A stretch of DNA of 64,000 bases from an uncultured Roseibium sp. (GTDB lineage Bacteria; Pseudomonadota; Alphaproteobacteria; Rhizobiales; Stappiaceae): NCBI RefSeq assembly GCF_947494555.1, contig NZ_CANLVF010000005.1:310001-374000 (forward strand), given 5' to 3'. The position numbers were made by a program, and so were the translations under genes. The notes under the pieces are model-generated. The model was not told the DNA's origin, did no database searches, and saw nothing but the letters and a program-made list of their open reading frames with translations. This document shows positions 42,584 through 52,367 of this stretch, in pieces (the first letter of the stretch is position 1; each line of letters starts with the position of its first letter).

Positions 42584-43462
42584 ATGTCGGAAAGACTGGA
42601 AATCGATGCGCTGCGCGCCTTGCTGACGATCGCAAGGCTTGGCGGCGTGACGCGGGCGGCCTCTCATCTCAACGTGTCGCAATCCGCCGTAAGCCACAAG
42701 ATCCGGCGTCTGGAACAGAACCTGGATTGCAGCCTCCTGACCCGCCGGCCCGGCGGGCCTCTCTTCACCGAGGCAGGTACGCAGCTGTGCGACTATGCGC
42801 GCCGCATCGTCGATCTTCATGACGAAGCACTGGCAACGCTCGGCAAGAAACCGGTATCGGGGAAGATCATGCTGGGCATGACCGAAGACACCACGACCAG
42901 CGGGATCGCGCGGATCCTCGGGCGTTTCATGCGGCTTTTTCCAAACGTCAAAGTGCAGACACGAACGAGCCAGAGCCTGTGTGTTCAGGAATGGCTGAAA
43001 GACGGCGACCTTGACGTTGCCGCGATGCAAATCTTCCGGAAAGATCTTTTGCCGGGTGACCTCACCCTCTTCGAAGATACGCTGCACTGGGTACGTTCGC
43101 CCGACCTCAAGTTCGACACTGGCGAACACATTCCGTTTCTGTCCTTTGACAACAATTGCTTTTACAAGCGATGGGCTTTTTCGGAGGGCCTTTCCATGGG
43201 ACACGCGTTCGAGAGCATCCTGGAATGCCCCAGTTCGGCAGGGATCCAGTCCGCGGTCCGTTCAGGTCTTGGGGTTGCCCTCCTAAACGGACTTCACATC
43301 ACGCCCGACATTTCCAAGATTGAAGGTGTATTCCCCGAACCACCCGACATCGTCTACATAGCCCGCGTCCGCGCGGGAGCAGACAGCGCCGCCGTCAAGG
43401 CACTGATTTCCGAAATCGCCAAGGAGGTTCACGCCTCCAAGCCACTCAAGTTGGCGGGCTGA
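42584..43462 (+). CDS. LysR-family transcriptional regulator
   Basis: A 292-residue LysR-type regulator. The HTH (about 4-63) reads LEIDALRALLTIARLGGVTRAASHLNVSQSAVSHKIRRLEQNLDCSLLTR, followed by an effector domain. It is divergent from the alpha/beta hydrolase-HAD operon with a 108-base shared promoter region, so that operon is the likely target. I prefer the ATG at 42584; an in-frame GTG lies four codons upstream. Confidence 0.86.
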   Translation: MSERLEIDALRALLTIARLGGVTRAASHLNVSQSAVSHKIRRLEQNLDCSLLTRRPGGPLFTEAGTQLCDYARRIVDLHDEALATLGKKPVSGKIMLGMTEDTTTSGIARILGRFMRLFPNVKVQTRTSQSLCVQEWLKDGDLDVAAMQIFRKDLLPGDLTLFEDTLHWVRSPDLKFDTGEHIPFLSFDNNCFYKRWAFSEGLSMGHAFESILECPSSAGIQSAVRSGLGVALLNGLHITPDISKIEGVFPEPPDIVYIARVRAGADSAAVKALISEIAKEVHASKPLKLAG

Positions 43463-43486
43463 TCGGGCGGACCTTCCTCGCAAAGA

Positions 43487-43517
43487 AACGATTGGCGGAA
43501 TGTGCCGCCAAATCGTT
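43487..43517. terminator. Bidirectional terminator between LysR and glcB
   Basis: A 12-bp stem with one bulged A (AACGATTGGCGG / CCGCC-AAATCGTT) and a 6-base loop lies between the convergent stop codons. On the minus strand it is followed by TTTCTTTG, so it should end glcB transcription as well as the LysR transcript. Confidence 0.7.
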
Positions 43518-43554
43518 CTTCGCGAACGCCACCCGCACACAGCGACACGGGAAA

Positions 43555-45714
43555 TCAGGCCGCCTTGGACTTGAATTCAATCCGTCTGCGATGGAGCACA
43601 GGTTCGGTGTAACCATTCGGCTGGCTGGTGCCTTCGATCACCAGTTCACAGGCAGCCTGGAATGCGACCGACCCGTCAAAATCCGCAGCCATTGGCCGGT
43701 AGACCGGATCATGGGCGTTCTGCCCGTCGACAACGGCCGCCATGCGCTTCATCGTCTCCAGAACCTGATCCCTGGTGACGACACCATGATGAAGCCAATT
43801 GGCAATGTGCTGCGAAGAAATCCGCAACGTCGCCCTGTCTTCCATCAGACCCACGTTGTTGATGTCCGGCACTTTCGAGCAGCCGATCCCCTGCTCGACC
43901 CAACGCACGACATAGCCGAGGATCCCCTGGGCGTTGTTATCGAGTTCCGCCTGAATGTCTTCAGGTGCCCAGTTTGGGCGTTCGGCCACGGGAATGGACA
44001 GGATGTCGTCGAGTTTTGCAGCTTCACGTGATCTCAGCTCCGACTGTCGCTCGGTTACAGACACCTTGTAGTAGTGCAGCGCGTGGAGTGTCGCAGCCGT
44101 CGGAGACGGTACCCAGGCCGTATTGGCACCGGCCAGGGGATGCCCGATCTTCTGCTCCAGCATGGCATTCATCAGATCCGGCATTGCCCACATGCCCTTG
44201 CCGATCTGTGCGTGTCCGGGCAGGCCGCAGGCCAGGCCGACATCGACATTGTTGTTTTCATAGGCCCCGATCCAGGTCGAGGTTTTCATATCGCCCTTGC
44301 GGATCATCGGGCCGGCTTCCATCGACGTGTGCATCTCGTCACCGGTGCGGTCCAGAAAGCCTGTGTTGATGAAGAACACACGATCTTTGGCCTGGCGAAT
44401 GCACTCCTTGAGATTGAGCGTCGTCCGGCGCTCCTCGTCCATGATGCCCATCTTGAGCGTGTTCCGCTCCATGCCGAGCGCATCTTCAACGAGGTCGAAG
44501 ATTTCACAAGCGAAGGCAACTTCTTCCGGACCGTGCATTTTCGGCTTCACGATGTAGACCGATCCGGCGCGACTGTTGGTGCTTCGGCCATTTGCCCCGA
44601 CATCATGCAAGCCCATCAGCGATGTCATCATGCCGTCCAGCAGACCCTCTGGAACTTCATTGCCATCGCTGTCGAGAACAGCGTCGATGGTCATAAGGTG
44701 TCCGACATTTCTCACAAGCAGGAGCGAGCGGCCATGGAGCGTCAACGCACTTCCATCCGGTGCCGTGTAGTTTCGGTCGCCGTGTAACTGGCGAGTCACC
44801 GTTTTTCCGCCTTTTTCGAACGTTTCTTCCAGGTCCCCTTTCATGAGGCCGAGCCAGTTGGTGTAGACGACCACCTTGTCGTCCGCGTCAACCGCCGCGA
44901 CGGAATCTTCGCAATCCATGATCGTCGACATGGCGGATTCAACGACGACGTCGGAAATGTGTGCCTTGTCGGTTTTTCCGATCGGATGCTGGCCGTCGAT
45001 ATTGATTTCCAGATGCAATCCGTTTTTCACCAGCAGAACTTTGTAAGGGGCATCCGCGCCCCCGGAATAACCGGCGAACTGATCCGCGTCTTTCAGTGTT
45101 GTGCCACCGTCTGCTGTCGCGATCAGAAGCTTGCCGCTGTCAATGCTGAAACCGGTTGCCCCGGACCAACTGCCGGAAGCGAGCGGAGCGGCTTCATCGA
45201 GCACGCCGCGCGCATACGCGATTACCTCGGCACCGCGCGCTTCGTCAAAACCGCCTGGTTGGGGTTTCGAGCCCATCGCGTCGGTTCCGTAGAGCGCATC
45301 ATAAAGCGAGCCCCAACGCGCATTGGCGGCATTCAGCGCGTAACGCGCGTTCATTACCGGCACAACGAGCTGCGGTCCGGCAACCGACCCTATCTCCGGA
45401 TCGACCCGGTCGGTCCCAACGGAAAAGTCGTCACCCTTAGGGACGAGGTAGCCGATTTCGCTCAAAAACGCCTTGTATGACGACATGTCCGGAGTGCCGG
45501 GGTTTGCCTTGTGCCATTCATCGATCTTCTGCTGAAGCGCGTCGCGTTTTTCCAGCAACGCTCTGTTCTTCGGTGCGAGATCATGGATCAGGGAAGACAG
45601 GCTCTTCCAGAAGTGGTCCTGGTCGACGCCCGTACCCGGCAATGCCTTTTCGTTCACGAATTCGTAGAGGACGTTTGCAACTTGCAATCCGTGGGCTTCT
45701 GTACGGGCGGTCAT
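43555..45714 (-). CDS. glcB: Malate synthase G
   Basis: A 719-residue cytoplasmic enzyme, the usual GlcB length. It condenses glyoxylate with acetyl-CoA to malate in the glyoxylate cycle and in glycolate use. Recognisable stretches include MNARYALNAANARWGSLYDALYG, the DCEDSVAAVDADDKV region with catalytic acidic residues, RNVGHLM, KMHGPEEVAF, LKMGIMDEERRTTLNLKECI and ETMKRMAAVVDGQNAHDPVYRPM near the C terminus. GGAG precedes the ATG. It is the only glyoxylate-cycle gene in the window; no isocitrate lyase is nearby. Confidence 0.97.
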   Translation of the reverse strand: MTARTEAHGLQVANVLYEFVNEKALPGTGVDQDHFWKSLSSLIHDLAPKNRALLEKRDALQQKIDEWHKANPGTPDMSSYKAFLSEIGYLVPKGDDFSVGTDRVDPEIGSVAGPQLVVPVMNARYALNAANARWGSLYDALYGTDAMGSKPQPGGFDEARGAEVIAYARGVLDEAAPLASGSWSGATGFSIDSGKLLIATADGGTTLKDADQFAGYSGGADAPYKVLLVKNGLHLEINIDGQHPIGKTDKAHISDVVVESAMSTIMDCEDSVAAVDADDKVVVYTNWLGLMKGDLEETFEKGGKTVTRQLHGDRNYTAPDGSALTLHGRSLLLVRNVGHLMTIDAVLDSDGNEVPEGLLDGMMTSLMGLHDVGANGRSTNSRAGSVYIVKPKMHGPEEVAFACEIFDLVEDALGMERNTLKMGIMDEERRTTLNLKECIRQAKDRVFFINTGFLDRTGDEMHTSMEAGPMIRKGDMKTSTWIGAYENNNVDVGLACGLPGHAQIGKGMWAMPDLMNAMLEQKIGHPLAGANTAWVPSPTAATLHALHYYKVSVTERQSELRSREAAKLDDILSIPVAERPNWAPEDIQAELDNNAQGILGYVVRWVEQGIGCSKVPDINNVGLMEDRATLRISSQHIANWLHHGVVTRDQVLETMKRMAAVVDGQNAHDPVYRPMAADFDGSVAFQAACELVIEGTSQPNGYTEPVLHRRRIEFKSKAA

Positions 45715-45939
45715 TCTTTTCTCCAGACACTCGGCTCGCGTTGGTACCTAACACTGTGTTTTGGGGTCAAACCGTCCGATCGTCAATTGCACCCAGGTGC
45801 CCATGACCTTTTCCAATTTGGAAATAATCAACCGCATTATCTCCACCCTCGTGCAAAGGAGCCAAAGATTTGGCTTTCCGTCGTTCCCGCAATCCGTTAC
45901 CGGTTGCAGTCCGCACCGCTTTTCCGAACAAGGATATTC

Positions 45940-46860
45940 ATGTTTGCGATTGCTAGACGATTTGGCGATGTGACTTACGGCAATGCGTTTGTCATGTTGA
46001 CGCTGACCGCCCTCTTCTGGGGCGGCAACACCGTCGCCGGTCGTCTTGCCGTTGGCGAAGTCTCCCCGATGATGGTGGTGTTTTTGCGCTGGCTGATCGT
46101 CGCGGCCATTCTCGTCCCCCTTTTCTGGGGGAGGATCCGTTCGGACTGGGCTTTGATGCGCCCTTACCTGCCGCGCATGATCCTGATGGCCGCATTCGGC
46201 TTTGTGGGCTTCAATTCGCTCTTTTATATCGCTGCGACCCAGACCACGGCGGTCAACCTCGGCATCATTCAGGGATCGATGCCGATCATCGTCCTGATAG
46301 GATCCGTGATCGCCTTCGGCACGAAAGTCCGTTTGCTGCAGGTGCTGGGCATTTTACTCACGCTTGTCGGTGTGACCCTGATTGCAGCGCAGGGCAGTCT
46401 CGACGTCCTGCTGTCGCTCGCCGTTAACCCGGGTGACGGCTACATGTTGTTGTCCTGCGTGCTTTATTCAGGGTATGCACTCGCTCTCAGAAATCGCCCG
46501 AAAGTCTCCGGCCTGACGTTTTTTGCGGCGCTTTCGGGGATCTCCGTCATTGCATCCGTACCCGGGCTCCTGTTCGAAATCTCAACGGGCAGTGCTCAAT
46601 TGCCGTCTTTGGACGGATGGCTTGTCGTTCTATATATCGCGGTCTTTCCTTCGTGCCTGTCACAGATTTTTTTCATGCGGGGCGTCGAACTCATAGGCCC
46701 GCCCCGCGCCGGCATTTTCATCAATCTCGTTCCGATTTTCGCGGCCGTGCTGGCGGTGACCATCCTGGACGAGCCTTTCAAATGGCACCATGGCATTGCT
46801 CTGATAATGGTGCTCGGCGGCATCTGGCTGTCCGAACGCAAAGCGGTCCGCGAGAGCTGA
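45940..46860 (+). CDS. DMT/EamA-family transporter
   Basis: A 306-residue membrane protein with about ten hydrophobic segments in two EamA repeats: TALFWGGNTVAGRLAVGEVSPMMVVFLRW at the start of the first and GYMLLSCVLYSGYALALRNRP at the start of the second, ending in DEPFKWHHGIALIMVLGGIWLSER. Members export amino acids, amines or other metabolites; the substrate is unknown. AAGGA precedes the ATG at 45940. The frame is open far upstream, but that part lies over the glcB start and is not protein-like. Confidence 0.88.
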   Translation: MFAIARRFGDVTYGNAFVMLTLTALFWGGNTVAGRLAVGEVSPMMVVFLRWLIVAAILVPLFWGRIRSDWALMRPYLPRMILMAAFGFVGFNSLFYIAATQTTAVNLGIIQGSMPIIVLIGSVIAFGTKVRLLQVLGILLTLVGVTLIAAQGSLDVLLSLAVNPGDGYMLLSCVLYSGYALALRNRPKVSGLTFFAALSGISVIASVPGLLFEISTGSAQLPSLDGWLVVLYIAVFPSCLSQIFFMRGVELIGPPRAGIFINLVPIFAAVLAVTILDEPFKWHHGIALIMVLGGIWLSERKAVRES

Positions 46861-46925
46861 AAGCGCGTTAGGCATAAATCTCCCGCGAATTTGATATCGC
46901 CGCATTCACAAGGCACAGTGCGTTT

Positions 46926-49700
46926 ATGGAAACACCATTAATTACAGGCGCCTTTGCGCTTTTATTGATTACAATCTCATTGCTGCAACCGCTTGCCCGG
47001 CGGCTTGGTCTTGCGCCGAGTGTGTTGCTCGCTGTCGTTGGGACCCTGATCGGAATTTCCGCGACCTATCTGTTTTATACAAACCACACCAACAGGTTCG
47101 ACGATTTTGCGCAGGTCTTCGCGGATCCGCCTCTGAATTCAGAGATGATCCTTTACATGTTCCTGCCTTTGTTGTTGTTCCAGACAACGCTGACACTCGA
47201 CATCCGCCGTATTCTCGAAGACCTGGTGCCCATCCTGGTGATGGCAGTTCTGGCGGTTTTTGTTGCAACGGCCTTTATCGGTTTTGCGCTCTACCCGCTT
47301 GCGGGCATGTCGCTGGTCGTGTGTCTGCTGCTCGGCTCGATCGTCGCCACGACCGACCCGGTTGCCGTTGTCGCGATATTCCGGGACATCGGCGCGCCCG
47401 CCAGACTCGGGCGGATCGTCGAAGGTGAAAGCCTTTTGAACGACGCTGCCGCCATCGTCATCTTCGTGATCCTGATGGGTGTCCTGACGCAGCATGAATC
47501 ACTGACAATCAGCGAAGCCGTCATTGCCTTCGGACGGTCTTTCATCGGCGGCCTGATCGTCGGCGCCATTCTGGCCCGCGTCGCCGTCAGCCTGTTGTCC
47601 CTGATGCGTGATCTGCCTCTTGCACAGGTGACGTTGAGCCTTGCCCTGCCATACGGCACTTATGTGCTCAGCGATCAGTTCGCCGACGTTTCGGCCGTCG
47701 TTGCGGTTGTCTGCGCAGGCACAATCTTCAATCTCTACGGACTTTCGCGCATCCAGCCTGCCAACTGGCAGTTTCTCCATTCTGTATGGGAGCAGCTCTC
47801 GTTCTGGGCGGCCTCGCTTATCTTCTTGTTGTCGGCGATCCTCATCCCGAAGCTCGTCGCGGGCTTTGCCCCCATCGACATTCTGCTGCTGCTCGTTGTG
47901 ATCGTCGCGGCACTGGCCGCGCGCGCCGTCGTGATCTTTGGCCTTTTACCGATGATGAGCCTTTTCGGCGCCGGTCAGTCGGTCAGCAACAAATACAAGA
48001 CCGTCATCCTGTGGGGCGGCATGCGTGGTGCTGTCACGCTGATCCTGGCGTTGAGCGTTTCGGAACACGCGGTCCTGTCCGAAGAAGTGTCCGGTTTCGT
48101 GACCAAACTGGCGACTGGTTTCGTCCTGTTCACACTGCTCGTCTACGGCACCAGTTTGAAACCGCTGATCCGCCTGTTGGGCCTCGACCGCTTGAATGCG
48201 AGGGATGAAGCACTCCGGACCCAGTTTTTGTCGCTAGCACTTTTGGACGTTCGATCAGAACTCAAAACGGCCGCGAAAATCTATCACATAGATGAAAACG
48301 TAACCGAAGAAGTGCTCAAGGGGTATGAGGATCGCGCCGCCGCCGCGGCCTCGGAAACCAACAAGCTTGAAGAGCTCAAGGACTGGGACAGGGTCCGCAT
48401 AGGACTGATCGCGCTTGCAGACCGTGAACAGCAGCTCGTTCTTGAGCACTTTCACGAAAAGACCATCTCCGGGCGCGCGGTTTCACGTTTTCTGACCCTG
48501 ACAGGCCGCATTGGCGACCTGACACGCAGCGATGGCCGCAGCGGTTACAACAAGGCAACGCGTCAACCTTTGAAATTCGGATTCGGCTTCAGATTTGCCC
48601 AAGCGTTGCAAAGGCGTCTCAGAATTGCGCGTCCTCTCGCCAACAGGCTCGCTGACCGGTTCGAGTTTCTCCTGATTTACCGAATCCTCGCCGACGAGCT
48701 GATAGACTTCAACAATGGCCGGATCAGACCGCTCCTGGGAGACAGGGTGTCCGACATTCTCCATGACATGCTCTGCCTCAGACAGGATGAAACCATACAG
48801 GCGATCGATGCGCTGCGCCTGCAATATCCCGATTATGCCGATGTGCTGGAAAGCCAGTTCCTGCTGAAAGCAGGCGTGCGGCTGGAAGAAACCGCCTATG
48901 ACGAAGCCAAGGCGCAAATGCTGATAGGAACCGAACTTCACCGGGATCTTCTGAGCGATGTCGAACGCGCCAGGAGAACGAGCCACACGCGGCCCAAATT
49001 GGATCTCGGTCTGAAAACCGGGGATCTTGTCGGCGCGCATCCTCTTTTCAAGGACCTGCCGAGAAAGCAGCAGAAAGCCATCCGGCGGATGATGCGACCC
49101 CAATTCGCAACGCCCCGGGAAAGGCTGATCCGCCGAGGCGATCGCGGCGATGCCGCCTATTTCATCGCCTCAGGTGCGGTGGAGGTTCAGGCTCCCACAC
49201 ACAGCGTCCGTCTTGGACGGGGCGATGTCTTCGGCGAAATCGCGCTCATGACCGGCGGACGCCGCAGCGCGGACGTTGTTGCGCTTGGGTATTGCCAGCT
49301 GCTGAGCCTTGGCGCTCATGATTTCAAGTCTTTGATGGAAGAGCACCCGGACCTGCGCGAACATGTGGTCGAGCTTGCGACCAAGCGTCAGCTCATGAAC
49401 ACCGACAAGGCCGAACACGAACTGGAAGACCCGGTCGTTCCACAATTCTCCGATAGCCCTTCACAGGACAACCAGGTTTCCCAAGAGATCCAGCAGCGGG
49501 AGGCGGATGGATCGACTGCATCATCCCAAAGCAATCCGCCAGACACGACGGAGACCGCGACAACGACACTCAAGATCGAGGTCAAGGAAGAGATCACGGT
49601 CACCGAAACGATCGAAATTCCCGAGGACACGCCTCCCGCCGAGAGCGATACCGAAACCAGCGCAGAAAAGACGGAAAAGAAAGAGACCGCGTCGGGCTGA
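46926..49700 (+). CDS. CPA1-type Na+/H+ antiporter with C-terminal cNMP-binding domain and acidic tail
   Basis: A 924-residue protein. Residues 1-430 form a CPA1 antiporter with about twelve membrane segments and the ion-site motif in GSIVATTDPVAVVAIFRDIGAPARL and GESLLNDAAAIVIF. A long soluble helical region (430-700) follows. A cyclic-nucleotide-binding type domain (about 708-818) contains AYFIASGAVEVQ and GRGDVFGEIALMTGGRRSADVVA, the phosphate-binding cassette. The last 100 residues are an acidic, Thr/Glu-rich disordered tail. It probably exchanges Na+ or K+ for H+ at the inner membrane under control of a small ligand. Confidence 0.88.
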   Translation: METPLITGAFALLLITISLLQPLARRLGLAPSVLLAVVGTLIGISATYLFYTNHTNRFDDFAQVFADPPLNSEMILYMFLPLLLFQTTLTLDIRRILEDLVPILVMAVLAVFVATAFIGFALYPLAGMSLVVCLLLGSIVATTDPVAVVAIFRDIGAPARLGRIVEGESLLNDAAAIVIFVILMGVLTQHESLTISEAVIAFGRSFIGGLIVGAILARVAVSLLSLMRDLPLAQVTLSLALPYGTYVLSDQFADVSAVVAVVCAGTIFNLYGLSRIQPANWQFLHSVWEQLSFWAASLIFLLSAILIPKLVAGFAPIDILLLLVVIVAALAARAVVIFGLLPMMSLFGAGQSVSNKYKTVILWGGMRGAVTLILALSVSEHAVLSEEVSGFVTKLATGFVLFTLLVYGTSLKPLIRLLGLDRLNARDEALRTQFLSLALLDVRSELKTAAKIYHIDENVTEEVLKGYEDRAAAAASETNKLEELKDWDRVRIGLIALADREQQLVLEHFHEKTISGRAVSRFLTLTGRIGDLTRSDGRSGYNKATRQPLKFGFGFRFAQALQRRLRIARPLANRLADRFEFLLIYRILADELIDFNNGRIRPLLGDRVSDILHDMLCLRQDETIQAIDALRLQYPDYADVLESQFLLKAGVRLEETAYDEAKAQMLIGTELHRDLLSDVERARRTSHTRPKLDLGLKTGDLVGAHPLFKDLPRKQQKAIRRMMRPQFATPRERLIRRGDRGDAAYFIASGAVEVQAPTHSVRLGRGDVFGEIALMTGGRRSADVVALGYCQLLSLGAHDFKSLMEEHPDLREHVVELATKRQLMNTDKAEHELEDPVVPQFSDSPSQDNQVSQEIQQREADGSTASSQSNPPDTTETATTTLKIEVKEEITVTETIEIPEDTPPAESDTETSAEKTEKKETASG

Positions 49701-49730
49701 CGCGGTCTTCGAATACGGGGCAAACGCCGG

Positions 49731-50537
49731 TCAGCCCGCCTTTTGAATTTCAACGGCATGCGGATAGGGAATGGAGACGCCGCCAGCGTCAAACGCTTCC
49801 TTGACTGCCTTCAACATGTGGAACTTCAGCTCCCAGTAATCGCTTGCCGCGCACCAAAGGCGCACGCCAAGGTCAACCGAGCTGTCACCGAGATTGGTTA
49901 CCCGCACCCAGGCTTCCGGGTCCTTGTGAACGCGCTCATCGGCATTGGCAACATCCAGGATGATCTGGATAGCCTTGTCGGCATCATCCCCGTAGTCAAT
50001 GCCGAAAGTAAGGTCGAGACGCCGCGTATCATGTGCGGAATAATTGGTGACGACCGTCCCCCAGGCCTGTCCGTTGGGCATGATGATCTGGACGTTATCG
50101 GGGGTGACAAGTTCAGTCACGAAGATATTGAGATCCTTCACGGTGCCCGACGTTCCGCCGATATCCACGAACTGGCCAATCTTGTACGGCCGGAAAATGA
50201 TCAGCATGACCCCTGCGGCGACATCGCTCAATGTTCCCTGTAGTGCAAGGCCGATCGCGAGCGTACCGGCACCAAGAACGGCAACAAGGCTCGTGGCCTC
50301 GATCCCAAATAGTTGCAGAACCGCAATGAGCGTGACCAGAAGGACCAGCCACCTCACGATCGAGGCCGCAAACCCACCGATCGTATCGTCGATCTGCGGT
50401 TGGCTGACGATCCTCTTTCGGGCCAGACCTGCCAGAAAACCGGCGAGTATCCAGCCAACGACGAGTACGACGACGGCTTTCGCCGCGTTGATAAGCAGCG
50501 GCACATAGGCTGCTACCTGATTCATTGAGTCTTCCAT
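49731..50537 (-). CDS. Small-conductance mechanosensitive channel (MscS family)
   Basis: A 268-residue MscS channel of nearly E. coli length. Membrane segments lie at about 13-35, 58-80 and 87-110. TM3 has the Gly/Ala-rich pore helix (VAVLGAGTLAIGLALQGTLSDVAAGVMLIIFRP), followed by the beta domain PYKIGQFVDIGGTSGTVKDLNIF and TPDNVQIIMPNGQAWG. It releases solutes on osmotic downshock. The ATG at 50537 follows GGAGGGG; the frame is open upstream without a family-like sequence. It is convergent with the antiporter. Confidence 0.93.
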   Translation of the reverse strand: MEDSMNQVAAYVPLLINAAKAVVVLVVGWILAGFLAGLARKRIVSQPQIDDTIGGFAASIVRWLVLLVTLIAVLQLFGIEATSLVAVLGAGTLAIGLALQGTLSDVAAGVMLIIFRPYKIGQFVDIGGTSGTVKDLNIFVTELVTPDNVQIIMPNGQAWGTVVTNYSAHDTRRLDLTFGIDYGDDADKAIQIILDVANADERVHKDPEAWVRVTNLGDSSVDLGVRLWCAASDYWELKFHMLKAVKEAFDAGGVSIPYPHAVEIQKAG

Positions 50538-50662
50538 GTGACCCCTCCGATGAAACCCATCCCAACGAAATCGACTTAAATACAGATTTGGTGCCTCGTC
50601 AAAACAAGCGGGCCTGCGACCAGGGATAGGGATCGGGCGGACCAACAGGCCCGCCCTCCCGG

Positions 50663-52180
50663 TCACCGGATGCCGTCTCCCCAGTCCTCGAGAAACTGCG
50701 CCATTTCTTCGTTGCCGCAGTTTGTGATGAACTTCGGATAGAGAATGCTGCCGGCCTCAAGCAACAATCGCGCGCAGGTGAAATAGTCGGCCTCCGGACG
50801 TCTTGGCGCAAATTCGGATCCATGCAGAACCGTGTCGAGCGCGTCTCCTCCATAGTCGTTCTTTCGAGTCAGATCGGGCCCGAGCGAGAGAAAGTAAGCC
50901 ATCTCCTCTGCCAGGCCGTTCCAACCGGCAACGTGGAGGGGCGGCAATCCCATGCTGTCCGGCACATCCGGATCCAGACCCGCGATAACAAGCCGTCTCA
51001 TGTGATCAAGCTTGCCCGGGATGAACGCGAGCCGCGTGAGCAGGCCCTTGTCTTCTTCGCTCAGCTGTTCCGTCTTGAGCCGACCGGGAGAACTCTTTCC
51101 CGATGCACAGGCGGCAAGAACGTTTTCGTTGTGGTCAAGCGGCCTGCCGTAGCCCTGCCCGGCGAGAAAATCGGCGACTGCGGAGTTGCCGAATATCAGC
51201 GCCATGGCATGCGCGGTGTGGCCGTCCCAGACCGCTTCGGGATCCGCTCCGTGTTTGAGGAGTAACCTGACAACACTTACTGACCCGCCCCGCCGGGCGG
51301 CTTGATGAAGCGAGGGTATCGTGTTCATCGGCTGACCGCTCGGATGATCCGGCACAGTCAGGTTGGGGTCGGCCCCTGCTTCCAGCAAAAGCCGAACCAT
51401 CTCTTCGTTGTCGAAGTCCAGCGCCCGCGGCAGAGCATTGGTCCCGTCCGGCAATGCTCCGTGCCTCAAAAGTATTTCAAGTGCGTTCGTGTGGCCGAGC
51501 TCGGTGCTGTGGTAAAGGCTCTCATCGTCGTTAGGATTGGCGCCCCGTTCCAGCAACCACTTGCCCAATTCGAAATTGTCCGCGTGGCACATTGCTCCGT
51601 AGAGCGCCGAGATCTTGTGGTCCGCACCCGGCTGCGGCGGATAGCCATCATCCACGTTCGCACCGCCGGCAACCAGCAGCTCGGCGATTGCCAGCATTTC
51701 GTCAGCCTTCTCGGGACTGCGATGAATTTCCTTGGAATAAGCCAGATGAAGGATCGGAGTGCGAACGCCGACAACACGTGTCGCCGCCTCCGGATTATCT
51801 TCGACAGCCGAGCGAACAGATGCCAGATCGTACAATGCGATTTGGAGGCCCAGATTGGCATCCTTCAAACCGGGGTCGTCCTGCAGCAGCCTTTCGATAA
51901 TCCAGTTTTGCCCGAAATAGAGCGCCATTTTCAGCCGCTCCGCTTTCTCTTCGCGGCTCATGGCCGCACTTTCCAAAGCGAATTTCAGTTTCGGCCAGCT
52001 GTCCTGCCCTGCTTCACGGGCAACGACATGGAGGAAGTCAGCGTGTCTGAGTTCCTTGCCCTCGCTGACATGAGATACGAGCCGGGCGCGGGCCTCGGGA
52101 TCTCCCTTGGCATACGCCTTACGCAAGCGGCGTGCGGCCTTCTTGTGGGATTCAAGTTCGTGGGATACGCCGTCTGACAT
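50663..52180 (-). CDS. Ankyrin-repeat protein
   Basis: A 505-residue soluble protein with repeated ankyrin units over roughly residues 90-480, for example NDDESLYHSTELGHTNALEILLRHGALPDGTNALPRALDFDNEEMVRLLLEAGADPN read as consecutive repeats, and LHQAARRGGSVSVVRLLLKHGADPEAV. The first 80 residues are charged and helical (EKAERLKMALYFGQNWI). No signal peptide is seen. Ankyrin repeats mediate protein binding, so it is likely cytoplasmic; the partner is unknown. It stands alone, ending 126 bases before the MscS start. Confidence 0.85.
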   Translation of the reverse strand: MSDGVSHELESHKKAARRLRKAYAKGDPEARARLVSHVSEGKELRHADFLHVVAREAGQDSWPKLKFALESAAMSREEKAERLKMALYFGQNWIIERLLQDDPGLKDANLGLQIALYDLASVRSAVEDNPEAATRVVGVRTPILHLAYSKEIHRSPEKADEMLAIAELLVAGGANVDDGYPPQPGADHKISALYGAMCHADNFELGKWLLERGANPNDDESLYHSTELGHTNALEILLRHGALPDGTNALPRALDFDNEEMVRLLLEAGADPNLTVPDHPSGQPMNTIPSLHQAARRGGSVSVVRLLLKHGADPEAVWDGHTAHAMALIFGNSAVADFLAGQGYGRPLDHNENVLAACASGKSSPGRLKTEQLSEEDKGLLTRLAFIPGKLDHMRRLVIAGLDPDVPDSMGLPPLHVAGWNGLAEEMAYFLSLGPDLTRKNDYGGDALDTVLHGSEFAPRRPEADYFTCARLLLEAGSILYPKFITNCGNEEMAQFLEDWGDGIR

Positions 52181-52367
52181 GGCTTTTCTCCTGTTAGAGC
52201 TGCCCGGGTGATCCGCTGAGTTCGGGCGCAGGTGAAAAACCAGCTATGTACGTCGGGTGTCAGGGCGCTTTCGCTTTCCGCGGATCCGGCTGCCGCCCTC
52301 GTCGGCTCAAGAACGCTGCACGAACAGACCGAAAATTGCAAGCCTGTTCGCGTTAGCAGGACCTTTG

